Assembly (NCBI GenBank): GCA_016946835.1
Contig: JACVTC010000060.1
Location: 336,001-400,000, forward strand
Direction of reading: 5' to 3'
DNA length: 64,000 nucleotides
From: Neocallimastix lanati (nom. inval.)
Lineage: Eukaryota > Neocallimastigomycota > Neocallimastigomycetes > Neocallimastigales > Neocallimastigaceae
Shown here: in pieces, positions 1 through 11,303 of the stretch
Layout of the letters: each line of letters starts with the position of its first letter
Position numbering within the stretch: the first letter of the stretch is position 1
Notes under the pieces: model-generated
Told to the model about the DNA's origin: nothing
The model's database searches: none
What the model saw: only the letters and a program-made list of their open reading frames with translations
Position numbers and translations under genes: made by a program

Positions 1-127
1 GAATTAGAATTATTATTTTAATTGTAAGAATATTATAATTTTATTAATAAAATTTACTAAACAGCCATTATTTTAAAAAAAACCCACTGCTTATATAAAT
101 TATTGCACATAAAAGTCCCGCATATCA
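1..127 (-). mobile_element. family H LTR fragment, cut by window edge
   Basis: The last 127 bases of an LTR-like element; it ends in CCCGCATATCA, i.e. starts TGATATGCGGG on the minus strand. The same sequence in the other orientation is seen at 42303-42673, which supports the boundary. No coding sequence is visible. The element continues to the left of the window. Confidence 0.6.
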
Positions 128-342
128 ATGATAAAGTCACATGTATTACATGTGTTTTCCATAACATAGAATAAATTAAAAATTAATTAAATAAATATTT
201 AAAGATAATTAATACATAAAAGAAATTATTAAATATAAATAAATAAATATGAATATAAATAAATACTATAAATAAATACATAAATTAAATATAGAGAAAA
301 ACTATGAGTGCAGCAATAATTGAATAATAAAAAAAATAATAA
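128..342. other. AT-rich intergenic DNA
   Basis: Nothing gene-like is seen. It holds a small perfect inverted repeat (CACATGT / ACATGTG, about 141-157) followed by A/T-only sequence. Confidence 0.5.
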
Positions 343-560
343 AAAGAGTTTTTATTAATAAATAATAAATAATAAATAATAAAAAGAGTATTTATTAATA
401 AATAATAAAAAGAGTATTTATTAATAAATAATAAATAATAAAAAGAGTATTTATTAATAAATAATAAATAATAAAAAGAGTATTTATTAATAAATAATAA
501 ATAATAAAAAGAGTATTTATTAATTAATAATAAATAATAAAATAGAGTATTTATTAATAA
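343..560. repeat. minisatellite with AAAAAGAGTATTTATTAATA core
   Basis: Five to six near-identical tandem units of roughly 35-45 bp built from AATAAATAATAAATAAT plus AAAAAGAGTATTTATTAATA. Unit length varies by the number of AATAAAT blocks. A (TA)n stretch follows at about 566-612. Confidence 0.75.
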
Positions 561-1556
561 ATAAATATATATTATATATATATATTATATATATATATAT
601 TATATATATATTTTTTTTTAGTATATATTTTCATATGAAGATTTGGAAATATAATTAAAAAATGTTAAAACTATTGAAAAAGGTTTAATCATCTTCATCA
701 TGTGATATTGACATTAATTTATAATAATTTATGTTTTGAATACTAAAAACAATTTTATATTAATTAAGGTTTGAATATTTATATTTTATTTCAATTTCAA
801 AAAAAGACATTATGGGAAGTTTTGTACTACATTATTAATATATTCTAATACATTTTAATATACATTATCAAATATAGGAACCATAATTATATTTGTGTAA
901 GCCATATTTTAATCTCTTTTACTTAAATAGAAAATCTTTTTTTCTTTTTAATTTGAATCTAGTGCATTTCTTTTCTCAATCATGCAATGTGGCTTATTTT
1001 TGTAAGTGGGTTGTTTTTTTAATAATTAAATAAATAATAAATATTCTTTTTTTTTTATAGATATAATTTATTAATATTCAAGTGTAAAAATAATAATTTA
1101 TAATTCTTTTTTATTTAGAATATATTATTATTTCTTTTGAAATAGTTATTTAATACTATTTAATTGTAAAAAAAATATATTATTATTTCTTTTAAAATAA
1201 TAATTATTTATATATTTAGTTATGATTGTATTGAATATCTTAAAAATGTATGGCTTTATTTAAAAAATATTATAAGCCACATTACATTGCAAATGCACAA
1301 TCCCCCTCAATTCTAAAATTATTTCAGTTAGAGAATATTATAATTTTTTTCAAACTCTGGAATATTCTAAAATGAATATTTATTTAACAATAAAAAAAAA
1401 AAGAATTTAATTTTATCAAGAACAAAATATTAATTTTATTATTAAAAAAAAAAATATTAATTTATTATTATTATTAAAAAAATATTAATTTATTATTATT
1501 TACTTTATTATTATTTACTTTATTATTATTTATTATTATTATAATTATAAGTTTTA
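561..1556. other. intergenic DNA with one inverted-repeat pair
   Basis: No open reading frame worth calling. A left arm near 980-1000 (GCAATGTGGCTTA) and an inverted right arm near 1270-1292 (TAAGCCACATTACATTGC) face each other about 300 bp apart, as in a short non-autonomous DNA element. No target duplication could be fixed, so this is only noted. Confidence 0.35.
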
Positions 1557-1582
1557 AATAAATAAATAAATAAATAAATAAG

Positions 1583-1629
<47 letters not shown>

Positions 1630-1630
1630 G

Positions 1631-1665
<35 letters not shown>

Positions 1666-1666
1666 G

Positions 1667-1701
<35 letters not shown>

Positions 1702-1702
1702 G

Positions 1703-1733
<31 letters not shown>

Positions 1734-1734
1734 G

Positions 1735-1793
<59 letters not shown>

Positions 1794-1794
1794 G

Positions 1795-1873
<79 letters not shown>

Positions 1874-1876
1874 ATT
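1557..1876. repeat. (TAAA)n microsatellite
   Basis: About 80 tetranucleotide units, interrupted at intervals by AAGTAAAT variants. The long Leu/Ile/Tyr/Phe reading frame on the minus strand is only a translation of this repeat. Confidence 0.95.
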
Positions 1877-2008
1877 AAAAAAAAAAGTATAAATATTAAA
1901 TGTTTTTTCGTAAAAATTAAAATCTTCGAAAAATTAAACAAATATTATTTTAATTAAAAAAAAAAAAAATTTTTTTTTATTTTTAAAATAAAAGTTAATT
2001 ATAAAATA

Positions 2009-2130
<122 letters not shown>

Positions 2131-2301
2131 TTTATATTTTTATTATAAAAAAAAAAATAATAATATATATATATATATATAAAATTAAAAAGTTAAACAA
2201 AGCAAATTAATCTTTTATTACTATAAACTATTACAATTAATCTTTTTCAAAAAAAAAAAAAAAAAAAAAAAACAATTTATAGTATTTTATAAAATCTGAA
2301 A

Positions 2302-3720
2302 ATGACTAAGACCGAATTTGAAACTTTCTCTGAAACTCTTTTAAATCAATTAAAAAATGAAAAAAAGGATTCCCTTCGAACCATTGAAAATAATACTAAA
2401 TTAATTGAAAATTACTTAAATGGTCAAGACCTTGGCTATCTTAAGAAGTTTGTTAATGATTTCAATGATACTGTAATTGAGGCTCAAGTAAAGAAATACA
2501 AATTATTTGAAAAGGTGCTAAATCAGAAATTATTTTATAATGTAATTGCTGAATTCAGAAAAAGTGACGTTTTAATTAGAGCTTGTAAGAAAGTTAATAA
2601 GAAGGCAGTAGAATGGCTTCTTACAATGAATATTGATCCTAATGTTCAAGATGAAAATGGAATGACTGCTTTAATGCACGCTGCGGAACACGCTAGTACA
2701 GATTTTGCGGTCAGTAAATTACTTAATGAAAAATCAGCAAATATGGTGGATAATAATGGAAATAATGTTCTTATCCATGCTACTAACGCTCCAGATATTT
2801 TAAAGAAGTTACTTAAATCTAAGATTAGCATGAACCGTTTAAATAATGATGGAGAAGATGCTCTTCTCTACAGTTGTAGATATGACAAAATCAGAGCCTA
2901 TGAAATCTTAATTAAGGAAAAGAATGCTAACGTTAATTGTTCAAACTGTGTTGGTATGACTCCAGCTATGTATTTGGTTGAAAACGCTAGATACAGAGAA
3001 GTTGAATCATTAATAAAGAGTGGAAAAGTTGATCCAAATTATTGTGGTAAGAATGATAATACTTTAGTTTCAGTTTATATTAAGAAGTATTATCAACAAT
3101 ATATTGGAAATATTGGTGAGACCAATTATACTTCAAAGTATAATTATGTTGTTACTAAAAATTATGCTCTCACTTTCAGAGTTTTAATTGATATGGGTTG
3201 TGACTTCAATAGGCCAATTGATGTGGATGGCAATACTCCAATTGTTGCCTTATTGATGATGAAAGATTATGTATCAGCTAAATATCTTATTGATAAATGT
3301 AAAAATCTTGATCTTTCTATTAAAAATAAATATGGAATCAGTGGTTCCTCCTTTAGAGGATTAATTGATGAAAAAGTATTTGATGTTATGGAATATAATA
3401 AAACTAGAAATAGTTCTTCTATTTCATATCAAGCTTTAGTCGATGCCATCGGTAAACACAAAACCTATGAATATGATAATAAGTATGCTCCAGAAAATAT
3501 TGATGAAAGTGGTGACGTCGTCGCTTTAAAGTCAATTGTAAGTTCTTATCCTATTAAACCAGAAGTTGCTAAACTTGCTGAACAATGGGTTTTAGAAGTT
3601 TTATTCCCTAATGCTGGTGCTGTTATTACTCTTGGTAATAATAGTTATGTTAAAGATGATCCAAATTCATTTGGTTCTCTTATGACTAAACACTTAACCG
3701 GTGGTTTAGGTACTTACTAA
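2302..3720 (+). CDS. ankyrin-repeat protein
   Basis: A 472-residue intronless protein. Residues 1-85 are charged and probably helical. Degenerate ankyrin repeats run from about residue 88 to 365: the clearest are DENGMTALMHAAEH (117-130), NNGNNVLIHATNA (151-163), NDGEDALLYSC (182-192), CVGMTPAMYL (216-225) and VDGNTPIVALL (308-318), with helix-loop partners such as AVEWLLTMNIDPNVQ. A loop of about 40 residues (255-295) interrupts the solenoid. The C-terminal 100 residues have no family I recognise. No signal peptide or membrane segment is seen, so a cytosolic or nuclear scaffold role is likely; the partner is unknown. The ATG at 2302 is the first in frame after a stop-rich, A-rich leader. G+C and codon use are clearly gene-like compared with the surroundings. 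This is the only non-transposon protein gene in the window. Large families of such proteins are known in anaerobic gut fungi. Confidence 0.9.
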   Translation: MTKTEFETFSETLLNQLKNEKKDSLRTIENNTKLIENYLNGQDLGYLKKFVNDFNDTVIEAQVKKYKLFEKVLNQKLFYNVIAEFRKSDVLIRACKKVNKKAVEWLLTMNIDPNVQDENGMTALMHAAEHASTDFAVSKLLNEKSANMVDNNGNNVLIHATNAPDILKKLLKSKISMNRLNNDGEDALLYSCRYDKIRAYEILIKEKNANVNCSNCVGMTPAMYLVENARYREVESLIKSGKVDPNYCGKNDNTLVSVYIKKYYQQYIGNIGETNYTSKYNYVVTKNYALTFRVLIDMGCDFNRPIDVDGNTPIVALLMMKDYVSAKYLIDKCKNLDLSIKNKYGISGSSFRGLIDEKVFDVMEYNKTRNSSSISYQALVDAIGKHKTYEYDNKYAPENIDESGDVVALKSIVSSYPIKPEVAKLAEQWVLEVLFPNAGAVITLGNNSYVKDDPNSFGSLMTKHLTGGLGTY

Positions 3721-4522
3721 GAGAATTAATAATTCTTTTGGTTTATCGTTTATCACAATTAATTAAAAATCTATTACTTTTATTAGATTTTTTTTTAAAA
3801 AAAAAATAAATGAAAGAAGTAAAAATAGTAAAATAAAAAAAAAAAATAAATAAATAAATAAAATAAAAAATAAAAAAAAAAAAAAAAAAATAAATAAATA
3901 AAATAAAATAAAAAATTAAATGTTTTAACAAAAAAAAATAAATAAATAAAGTAAAAAATAAAAGAAATAAAAGAAATAAAATAAAAAAAAAATAAATAAA
4001 ATAAAAAATAAAAAAAAAAATAAATAAATAAATAAATAAAATAAAATAAAAAATTAAATGTTTTAACAAAAAAAAAAATAAATAAATAAAGTAAAAAATA
4101 AAAGAAATAAAAGAAATAAAATAAAAAAAAATAAATAAAATAAAAAATAAAATAAAAAAAAAAAAAATAAAATAAAAAAAAAATAAAATAAAAAAAAAAT
4201 AAAATAAAATAAAATAAAAATAAAATAAAAAAAAAAAAAATTAACTGTTTAACAATTTTAAATTTGTGTTAAATTTTATAAAAAGTTGAAGTTTTATTTA
4301 TTTGTTCTCTATTTATTTTAATTTTTACTTTATTAAAATTCTAATATTTAAAAAAATATTTTTATTTTTTTGATATTAATTTACTATTAATTTTTTATTT
4401 TTATTAATATATTTCTTATAATTAATTTTTATAGTATGTATATAGGATAATTTTTTTTTTTTTTTTTTAAGAGAGGATTTTGTAGGGGCTAAAAAAGAAT
4501 ATTATAATAAATAAATACTGCT
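3721..4522. repeat. A-rich low-complexity DNA with a duplicated block
   Basis: From 3785 to 4240 the sequence is almost only A with single T or AAAT steps. A block of about 139 bp containing TTAAATGTTTTAACA is present twice (around 3916 and 4055), with a degraded third copy near 4241. The rest up to the first tRNA unit is AT-rich with no gene. Confidence 0.75.
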
Positions 4523-4554
4523 AAAGTTCGCAATAATGGCAGCTGTTATAAAAA
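4523..4554 (+). promoter_or_regulatory. tRNA-Arg upstream module with TATA box
   Basis: The block contains TTCGCAATAATGGCAGCTG and ends in TATAAAA at -25 to -19 of the tRNA start at 4572. It is conserved almost base for base before every undisturbed tRNA-Arg in the array and lies where a Pol III TFIIIB/TATA contact would be expected. It includes the palindrome CAGCTG. The transcription-factor role is inferred from position. Confidence 0.7.
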
Positions 4555-4571
4555 TCTTAATTTTAGAAGTG

Positions 4572-4645
4572 GCTCGCGTAGCCTAATCGGATAGGGCGTC
4601 AGACTTCTAATCTGAAGATTGCGGGTTCAAGTCCCGCCGTGAGTG
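4572..4645 (+). tRNA. tRNA-Arg (anticodon TCT)
   Basis: Full cloverleaf: acceptor GCTCGCG/CGTGAGT with two G-U pairs, D stem GCCT/GGGC, anticodon stem TCAGA/TCTGA around the loop CTTCTAA (anticodon TCT, reads AGA), T arm GCGGG-TTCAAGT-CCCGC, discriminator G. Box B (GGTTCAAGTCC) is intact. A T-tract (TTTTTATTTTTTTT) follows at once as a Pol III terminator. The form closely resembles the yeast tRNA-Arg(UCU), which also ends CGTGAGTG. AGA is the natural main Arg codon in so AT-rich a genome. Confidence 0.97.
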
Positions 4646-5254
4646 TTTTTATTTTTTTTAAGAAATTTAAATTATTATAACTTTTTTTATTTCACATTAT
4701 TACTTAAAAAAAATTATTAAGCTCCAATTTGGAAAATTAACATGTAAATTTATATATATGTTTATATATAATATATATATATTTTATAATAATATATATG
4801 TAATTAATAAAGAAATAAATAAATAAAGTTAAAAGGAGGTGAAGTCCTTTTGCCTATATAAGGATTTTTTTTTTTTTTCAGTATTTATTTACACACTCTT
4901 TATTTTAAATAATAGCATTTTATTTCATGTTACTACTTAAAAAGTATTAGTATGATTCAATTTGGACTATTAATATTTTTTTTTTTTTTTATAAAAAATA
5001 ATATGCATGTAATTAAAAAAAAAAATTTTTTTTTCTAGAATTTATTTACTCTTTATGTTGAATAAATGTTTTATATCACTATTTAAAAAAAAATAAAAAT
5101 TATTGTGTTCTAATTTAGAAAAATAATATTTATTTTTTATTTTTTTTATTAATTTTGTGCTTTTTTTTTTTTTTTTTTTTTTTTTGTTTTTATATTAAAA
5201 GTAAATGTATATATAAATTATATATATATATAAAATGAATGAAAAATAAATACA
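4646..5254. repeat. array spacer 1
   Basis: First full copy of the spacer between tRNA-Arg genes. Conserved islands in order: AAGAAATTTAAATTATTA, AAGCTCCAATTTGG…TTAACATGTAAA, a GGAGGTGAAGTCC…TTTGCCTATATAAGG block (about 4834-4867) followed by a T-run, AATAGCATTTTATTTCATGT, and TTTACTCTTTATGTTGAATAA. Between them lie homopolymers and (TA)n that vary between copies. Confidence 0.8.
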
Positions 5255-5288
5255 GTTAAAATTCGCAATAATGGCAGCTGTTATAAAA
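5255..5288 (+). promoter_or_regulatory. tRNA-Arg upstream module
   Basis: Second copy of the module, TATAAAA at 5282-5288, i.e. -24 to -18 of the tRNA at 5306. Confidence 0.7.
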
Positions 5289-5305
5289 TTTCCATACCAG
5301 AAATG

Positions 5306-5379
5306 GCTCGCGTAGCCTAATCGGATAGGGCGTCAGACTTCTAATCTGAAGATTGCGGGTTCAAGTCCTGCCGTGAGTG
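5306..5379 (+). tRNA. tRNA-Arg (TCT), T-stem variant
   Basis: Same as the 4572 copy except for one C-to-T change in the 3' half of the T stem (CCTGC), which turns a G-C pair into G-U. Box B and the anticodon are unaffected, so it is probably functional. Followed by a T-tract. Confidence 0.95.
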
Positions 5380-5937
5380 TTTTTATTTTTTTTAAGAAAT
5401 TTAAATTATTATAACTTTTTTTATTTCACACTATAACTTAAAAAATTTATTAAGTTCCAATTTGGACAATTAACATGTAAATATATATATGTAATTAATA
5501 AAAAAATAAATAAATAAAGTTAAAAGGATATGAGATTCGTTTGCCTATATAAGGATTGCTTTTTTTTTTTTTTTTTTTTCAGAATTTATTTATACACGCT
5601 TTATTTTGAATAATAGCATTTTATTTCATGTTATTACTTAAAAAGTATTAGTATGATTCAATTTAGACTATTAATATTTTTTTTTATATAAAAAATAATA
5701 TGCATATAATTAAAAAAAAATTTTTTTTCTAGAATTTATTTACTCTTTATGTTGAATAAATATTTTTTTATTTTATATCACTATTTAAAAAAAATAATTA
5801 TTATGTTCTAATTTGGAAAAATAATATTTATTTTTTATTTTTTTTTATTAATTTTGTGATTTTTTTTTTTTTTTTGTTTTTTTTTTTGTTTTTATATTAA
5901 AAGAAAAAATATATATAAATTATATATATATAAAATG
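5380..5937. repeat. array spacer 2, interrupted
   Basis: Second spacer copy, with the TTTGCCTATATAAGG block at about 5521-5557. It is cut at 5937 by the family D insertion instead of running into its upstream module. Confidence 0.8.
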
Positions 5938-7128
5938 TGTTAAATTAAAATTGTGTGTTTAGGTAAGATTCTTGCTATATCTTTCCTAGTTTGGGTTAAA
6001 TTGGTCAGGTCAAGATGTTTTTATTAATTATAACAATTAATTAAATTTAAATAATAAATAACACACAGAGTTTTATAATTAAGATTTCAATATTTAAGAT
6101 TTATGTTTTATTAGAACTTTATTTAATATATATTTTAATAATAAATTAACTAAGATTAATATAAAAAATTATTTATTGTTATAATTAATTCATTAACTTT
6201 ATGTTAATATTTTAGAATTTAATAATCTTACAAAGAATTCAAAATATGGAATTTCAAATCCTTTTTATACTAACTAAAATAATAATTAATAATATAAATA
6301 ATTAATACATTCTAATCTTAATATATTCATACATATATATAAACTATATAAAATATAATAATAAAATAATATTGATAAGAATCCTTTAATAAAATAACTA
6401 TATAAATTATTTATAAAACAATTTAATAATAAAACTAATTTAATAATCAAATATAAAATAAAATAAAATTAAATATTAAAACTAATTAAAAATTCTCTTT
6501 CGGAAATCTTTAGAATGATAAAGAATTCTTTAGAATCTTTTAGAAATAATTGAATTATAATATATAATAATAAAATATATAAAACATATAAAACTTATTT
6601 AAAATATTATAAAATTATTACTAATAACTAATTCTGTATTTTTAATTAATAATACAAATTAATAATATAATTTCCAAGTTAAGAGATTTATCTAATATAA
6701 ATTTCTTGTTAATAATTTAAGGTCTTTATTAAATAATTAAATTATATTTTTATATTTAAATATCTTTAAAGTCCAATATCTCGTTATCTAGTTGTCCAAT
6801 AAGGTTGATTTTAACATATATTGTAGTTCTCGACCGTAGCTTTCTAATGAATATATTTTTAGAGAGAAATCACAATATAATATTTCCATTATTTGTTGAG
6901 TTATCGTTGTTTTTCTTCATGTTATTTTTATCAAATTCTAAAGGGTTAAATTAAATTAAATTATCTTTAATAAATAAGTCCAAACCCTTTGGTTTCTAAT
7001 TCCTTAATGTTTCTAATATTTATTTTTATAATTAAAATCGAATTAAAATAATTTTTGTCAATAACTAAATTAAATTTCAATTGATCTAATAGTGAATTTT
7101 AACTTCAAATCCACTAGTATTCGTGACA
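5938..7128 (+). mobile_element. family D solo LTR-like element
   Basis: About 1.19 kb starting TGTTAAATT and ending TTCGTGACA; non-coding and AT-rich. The TTGGTCAGGTCAAGATG block and what follows recur in the fragment at 50389-50965, showing it is a dispersed element. It interrupts the array spacer just before the AATAA site used by family C. The flanks do not give a clean target duplication. Confidence 0.6.
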
Positions 7129-7133
7129 AATAA

Positions 7134-7847
7134 TGTTGAAATTATAATTGAATTGAAATCTCAATTTCAGTTATTTATATTTTAATAATTAAAAATATTA
7201 TTTATTTAATTATAAATAATATATATATTTAAATAATTAATAATTAATATAAATTCTTGTTTAATATTTAAAGGGTTATCTTAGGCCTAATAATTCTGAG
7301 AATAATAATAAATAAGGTTTATATTAATAATTAATTTCAATGATACATTTGACGTCACGTGTATTTTATTTATATTATGTTTTTATGCTTTTATATATTT
7401 TACAACATATCTATATTAAATTCAATTATTCAAATTAATTATATAATTAAATTTATCCTTATATTTTATTATTATTTATATTACTATATTATTACTATCT
7501 TATAATTAAATATTATTATTATGTAACTTACAAAGTATAAAAGAAAGATGTAAAAATCTATCTTTTATGTTCTTTGTAAGGTTATTGTAAAATTACCTTA
7601 ATAGTAATATATTATAGATATTTTATTATTAAATAAAATAAATAAAATCAAATTAATTTGATAATTCTAATTATCAAAGTTTATTATAAATAAATTTTTA
7701 TTAAACTAAACATTTAAATATTTATTATTATTATTATATATCTATATAGTATATTACTATATAGACATATCGACTTAGTGAATAATTTTTAATAGAATAT
7801 ATTATTTTATTTAAATTTAAACTATAAATTATATCAAAATCTTAACA
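7134..7847 (-). mobile_element. family C solo LTR (C2)
   Basis: 714 bp with TGTTGAAAT…TCTTAACA ends, flanked on both sides by the 5-bp duplication AATAA (7129-7133, 7848-7852). Inverted relative to the copies at 9318 and 47915: the shared GGCCTAA…GACGTCA block is reverse-complemented. It sits 66 bp before the tRNA-Arg at 7914. No coding capacity. Confidence 0.8.
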
Positions 7848-7861
7848 AATAAATAAATACA

Positions 7862-7895
7862 ACTAAAGTTCACAATAATGGCAGCTGTTATAAAA
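7862..7895 (+). promoter_or_regulatory. tRNA-Arg upstream module
   Basis: Module copy (CACAATAATGGCAGCTG variant) with TATAAAA at about -24, intact despite the two elements inserted just upstream. Confidence 0.7.
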
Positions 7896-7913
7896 ATTTC
7901 AATTTCAGAAATG

Positions 7914-7987
7914 GCTCGCGTAGCCTAATCGGATAGGGCGTCAGACTTCTAATCTGAAGATTGCGGGTTCAAGTCCCGCCGTGAGTG
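7914..7987 (+). tRNA. tRNA-Arg (TCT)
   Basis: Identical to the 4572 copy over all 74 bases. The downstream sequence differs: the first T-run (TTTTT) comes after CCAATC, so termination is a little later than in the other copies. Confidence 0.97.
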
Positions 7988-8575
7988 CCAATCTTTTTAA
8001 GAAATTTAAATTATTAAAACTTATTTTTATTTCACATTATAACTTAAAAAAAAAAATTATTAAGTTCCAATTTGGACAATTAACATGTAAATTTATATAT
8101 ATATAATATATATGTAATTAATAAAAAAAATAAATAAATAAAGTTCAAAGGAGGTGAAGTCAGTTTGCCTATAAAAGGATTGTTTTTTTTTTTTTTTTTT
8201 TTTTTTTTTTTCCAGAATTTATTTATATACTCTTTATTTTGAATAATAGCATTTTATTTCACGTTACTACTTAAAATGTATTAGTATGATTCAATTTTGA
8301 TTATTAATATTTTTTTTTTTATATAAAAAATAATATGCATGTAATTAAAAAAAAATTTTTTTTTTCCTGAATTTATTTACTCTTTATGTTGAATAAATGT
8401 TTTATATCACTATTTAAAAAAATAAAAATTATTATGGTTTAATTTGGAAAAATAATTTTTTTTTATTTTTTTTTTATTAATTTTGTGCTTTTTTTTTTTT
8501 TTTTTTTTGTTTTTATATTAAAAGAAAATGTATATATAAATTATATATATATATAAAATGAATGAAAAATAAATA
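7988..8575. repeat. array spacer 3
   Basis: Complete spacer copy; the GGAGGTGAAGTC…TTTGCC block is near 8150-8180 (TATAAAAGG variant), followed by a long T-run. Confidence 0.8.
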
Positions 8576-8611
8576 CAGTTAAAATTCGCAATAATGGCAG
8601 CTGTTATAAAA
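8576..8611 (+). promoter_or_regulatory. tRNA-Arg upstream module
   Basis: Module copy identical in its core to the one at 5255, including the following TTTCCATACCAG, so these two units are especially close relatives. Confidence 0.7.
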
Positions 8612-8628
8612 TTTCCATACCAGAAATG

Positions 8629-8702
8629 GCTCGCGTAGCCTAATCGGATAGGGCGTCAGACTTCTAATCTGAAGATTGCGGGTTCAAGTCCCGCCGTGAG
8701 TG
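8629..8702 (+). tRNA. tRNA-Arg (TCT)
   Basis: Identical to the 4572 copy; followed by TTTTTATTTTTTTT. Confidence 0.97.
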
Positions 8703-8920
8703 TTTTTATTTTTTTTAAGAAATTTAAATTATTATAACTTTTTTTATTTCACATTATTACTTTAAAAAAATTAAAACTTTTTTTATTTCACACTATAACT
8801 TAAAAAATTTATTAAGTTCCAATTTGGACAATTAACATGTAAATATATATATGTAATTAATAAAAAAATAAATAAATAAAGTTAAAAGGATATGAGGTAC
8901 GTTTGCCTATATAAGGATTG

Positions 8921-8955
<35 letters not shown>

Positions 8956-9317
8956 CCATAATTTATTTATACACGCTTTATTTTTAATAATAGCATTTTA
9001 TTTCATGTTACTACTTAAAATGTATTAGTATGATCAATTTGGACTATTAATATTTTTTTTTTTAAAAAATAATTTGCATGTAATTAATAAAAAAATATTT
9101 TTCTTAAATTTATTTACTCTTTATGTTGAATAAATATTTTTTTTATTTTATATCACTATTTAAAAAAAAAAAAAAAATTACTATGTTCTAATTTAGAAAA
9201 ATAATATTTTTTTTTTATTTTTTTTTTATTAATTTTGTGCTTTTTTTTTTTTTTTTGTTTTTATATTAAAAGAAAATGTATATATAAATTATATATATAT
9301 ATAAAATGAATAAATAA
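8703..9317. repeat. array spacer 4 with a local duplication
   Basis: Spacer copy in which the AAACTTTTTTTATTTCACA segment is present twice (about 8737-8800). The TTTGCCTATATAAGG block is near 8881-8918. It ends at the family C insertion. Confidence 0.8.
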
Positions 9318-10053
9318 TGTTAAAATTAAGATATAAAATAGTTTTATGATTAATAACGTTACTAGGTTAATATGTTGAATTATATATTAATAATCCAACA
9401 ATAATTAATTAATAATAATATAAAAATAATATAAAATAAATAGTTAAGTTATTTAAACACTTAATATCTAAGAATATTTTAAATAATAATTTCTTTGAAG
9501 GATTTATGAAAATATTTATTTATTGAATTATTAGTATATAATTATTGTAAATACAATAACCTTACAAAGAACATAAAAGATAGATTTTTACATCTTTCTT
9601 TTATACTCTGTAAGTTACATAATAATAATATTTAATTATAAGATATTAATAATATAGTAATATGAATATTAATAAAATATTAAAATAATAACAATATCGA
9701 TATGTTTAAAATATTTAATATAACTAAATAAATTTAATTTATAATTATATAATTAATTTGAATAATTAAAAATAGTAGTTAATATATATGATGTAAACAT
9801 ATATATAAACATAATATAAATAAATACATGTGACGTCATATGTAGATAATTGAAATTATTAATATAAATCTTATTTACTAATATTCTCAGAATTATTAGG
9901 CCTAAGATAATTCTTTAAATATTAAATAAGAATTTATATTAATTATTAATTATTTAAATATATATATTATTTATAATTAAATAAATAATATTTTTTAACT
10001 ATTGAAATGTAAATAACTGAAATTGAGATTTCAATTCAGTTATAATTTCAACA
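9318..10053 (+). mobile_element. family C solo LTR (C1)
   Basis: 736 bp, TGTTAAAATT…TTTCAACA, flanked by perfect AATAA duplications (9313-9317, 10054-10058). It stands 66 bp before the tRNA at 10120, exactly the distance seen for C2, although it is in the opposite orientation. Confidence 0.85.
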
Positions 10054-10066
10054 AATAAATAAATAC

Positions 10067-10102
10067 AGTTAAAATTCGCAATAATGGCAGCTGTTATAAA
10101 AA
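10067..10102 (+). promoter_or_regulatory. tRNA-Arg upstream module
   Basis: Module copy preserved downstream of the C1 insertion; TATAAAA lies about 20 bp before the tRNA at 10120. Confidence 0.65.
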
Positions 10103-10119
10103 TCCAAATTTCAGAAATG

Positions 10120-10193
10120 GCTCGCGTAGCCTAATCGGATAGGGCGTCAGACTTCTAATCTGAAGATTGCGGGTTTAAGTTCCGCCGTGAGTG
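10120..10193 (+). tRNA. tRNA-Arg (TCT), damaged T arm, probable pseudogene
   Basis: Acceptor, D and anticodon arms match the other copies, but the T loop reads TTTAAGT instead of TTCAAGT and the T stem carries a further C-to-T. The lost C is the invariant C56, needed for the D-loop contact and for box B recognition by TFIIIC. Reduced or absent expression is inferred. Confidence 0.85.
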
Positions 10194-10404
10194 TTTTATT
10201 TTTTTAAGAAATTTAAATTACCAAAACTTTTTTTATTTCACATTATTACTTAAAAAATTAAAACTTTTTTTATTTCACATTATAACTTAAAAAATTTATT
10301 AAGTTCCAATTTGGACAATTAACATGTAAATATATATATGTAATTAATAAAAAAATAAATAAATAAAGTTAAAAGGATATGAGTTTCGTTTGCCTATATA
10401 AGGA

Positions 10405-10451
<47 letters not shown>

Positions 10452-10813
10452 CAGAATTTATTTATACACGCTTTATTTTGAATAATAGCATTTTATTTCA
10501 TGTTACTATTTAAAAAGTATTAGTATGATTCAATTTAGACTATTAATATTTTTTTTTTATATAAAAAATAATATGCATATAATTAAAAAAAAATTTTTTT
10601 TATAGAATTTATTTACTCTTTATGTTGAATAAATATTTTTTTATTTTATATCACTATTTAAAAAAAAAAATTATTATGTTCTAATTTGGAAAAATAATAT
10701 TTATTTTTTATTTTTTTTTATTAATTTTGTGATTTTTTTTTTTGTTTTTATATTAAAAGAAAATGTATATATAAATTATATATATATATAAAATGAATGA
10801 AAAATAAATACAA
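10194..10813. repeat. array spacer 5
   Basis: Spacer copy with the duplicated AAACTTTTTTTATTTCACA segment as in spacer 4, the TTTGCCTATATAAGG block near 10371-10405 and a T-run of about 43. Confidence 0.8.
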
Positions 10814-10846
10814 CTAAAATTCACAATAATGGCAGCTGTTATAAAA
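10814..10846 (+). promoter_or_regulatory. tRNA-Arg upstream module
   Basis: Module copy (CACAATAATGGCAGCTG variant) ending in TATAAAA, about 20 bp before the tRNA at 10865. Confidence 0.7.
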
Positions 10847-10864
10847 TTTTCAATCTCAGAAATG

Positions 10865-10938
10865 GCTCGCGTAGCCTAATCGGATAGGGCGTCAGACTTC
10901 TAATCTGAAGATTGCGGGTTCAAGTCCCGCCGTGAGTG
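10865..10938 (+). tRNA. tRNA-Arg (TCT)
   Basis: Identical to the 4572 copy; followed by a T-tract. Confidence 0.97.
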
Positions 10939-11260
10939 TTTTTATTTTTTTTTAAGAAATTTAAATTATTATAACTTTTTTTATTTCACATTATTACTTA
11001 AAAAAAATTATTAAGCTCCAATTTGGAAAATTAACATGTAAATTTATATATATGTATATATATAATATATATATTTTATAATAATATATATGTAATTAAT
11101 AAAGAAATAAATAAATAAAGTTAAAAGGAGGTGAAGTCCTTTTGCCTATATAAGGATTTTTTTTTTTTTTTTTAGTATTTATTTACACACTCTTTATTTT
11201 AAATAATAGCATGTTATTTCACTTTACTAATTAAAATGTATTAGTATGATACAATTTGGA

Positions 11261-11303
<43 letters not shown>

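Noticed and set aside
343-560. Evenly spaced repeats that could suggest a CRISPR array
   Set aside because: Units are directly tandem without unique spacers, and the genome is eukaryotic.
1474-1941. Minus-strand frame of Phe/Ile/Tyr/Leu repeats (155 residues)
   Set aside because: Pure translation of the (TAAA)n microsatellite.
3743-4069. Minus-strand frame with membrane-like Phe/Ile composition
   Set aside because: Translation of A-rich low-complexity DNA; no gene-like composition.
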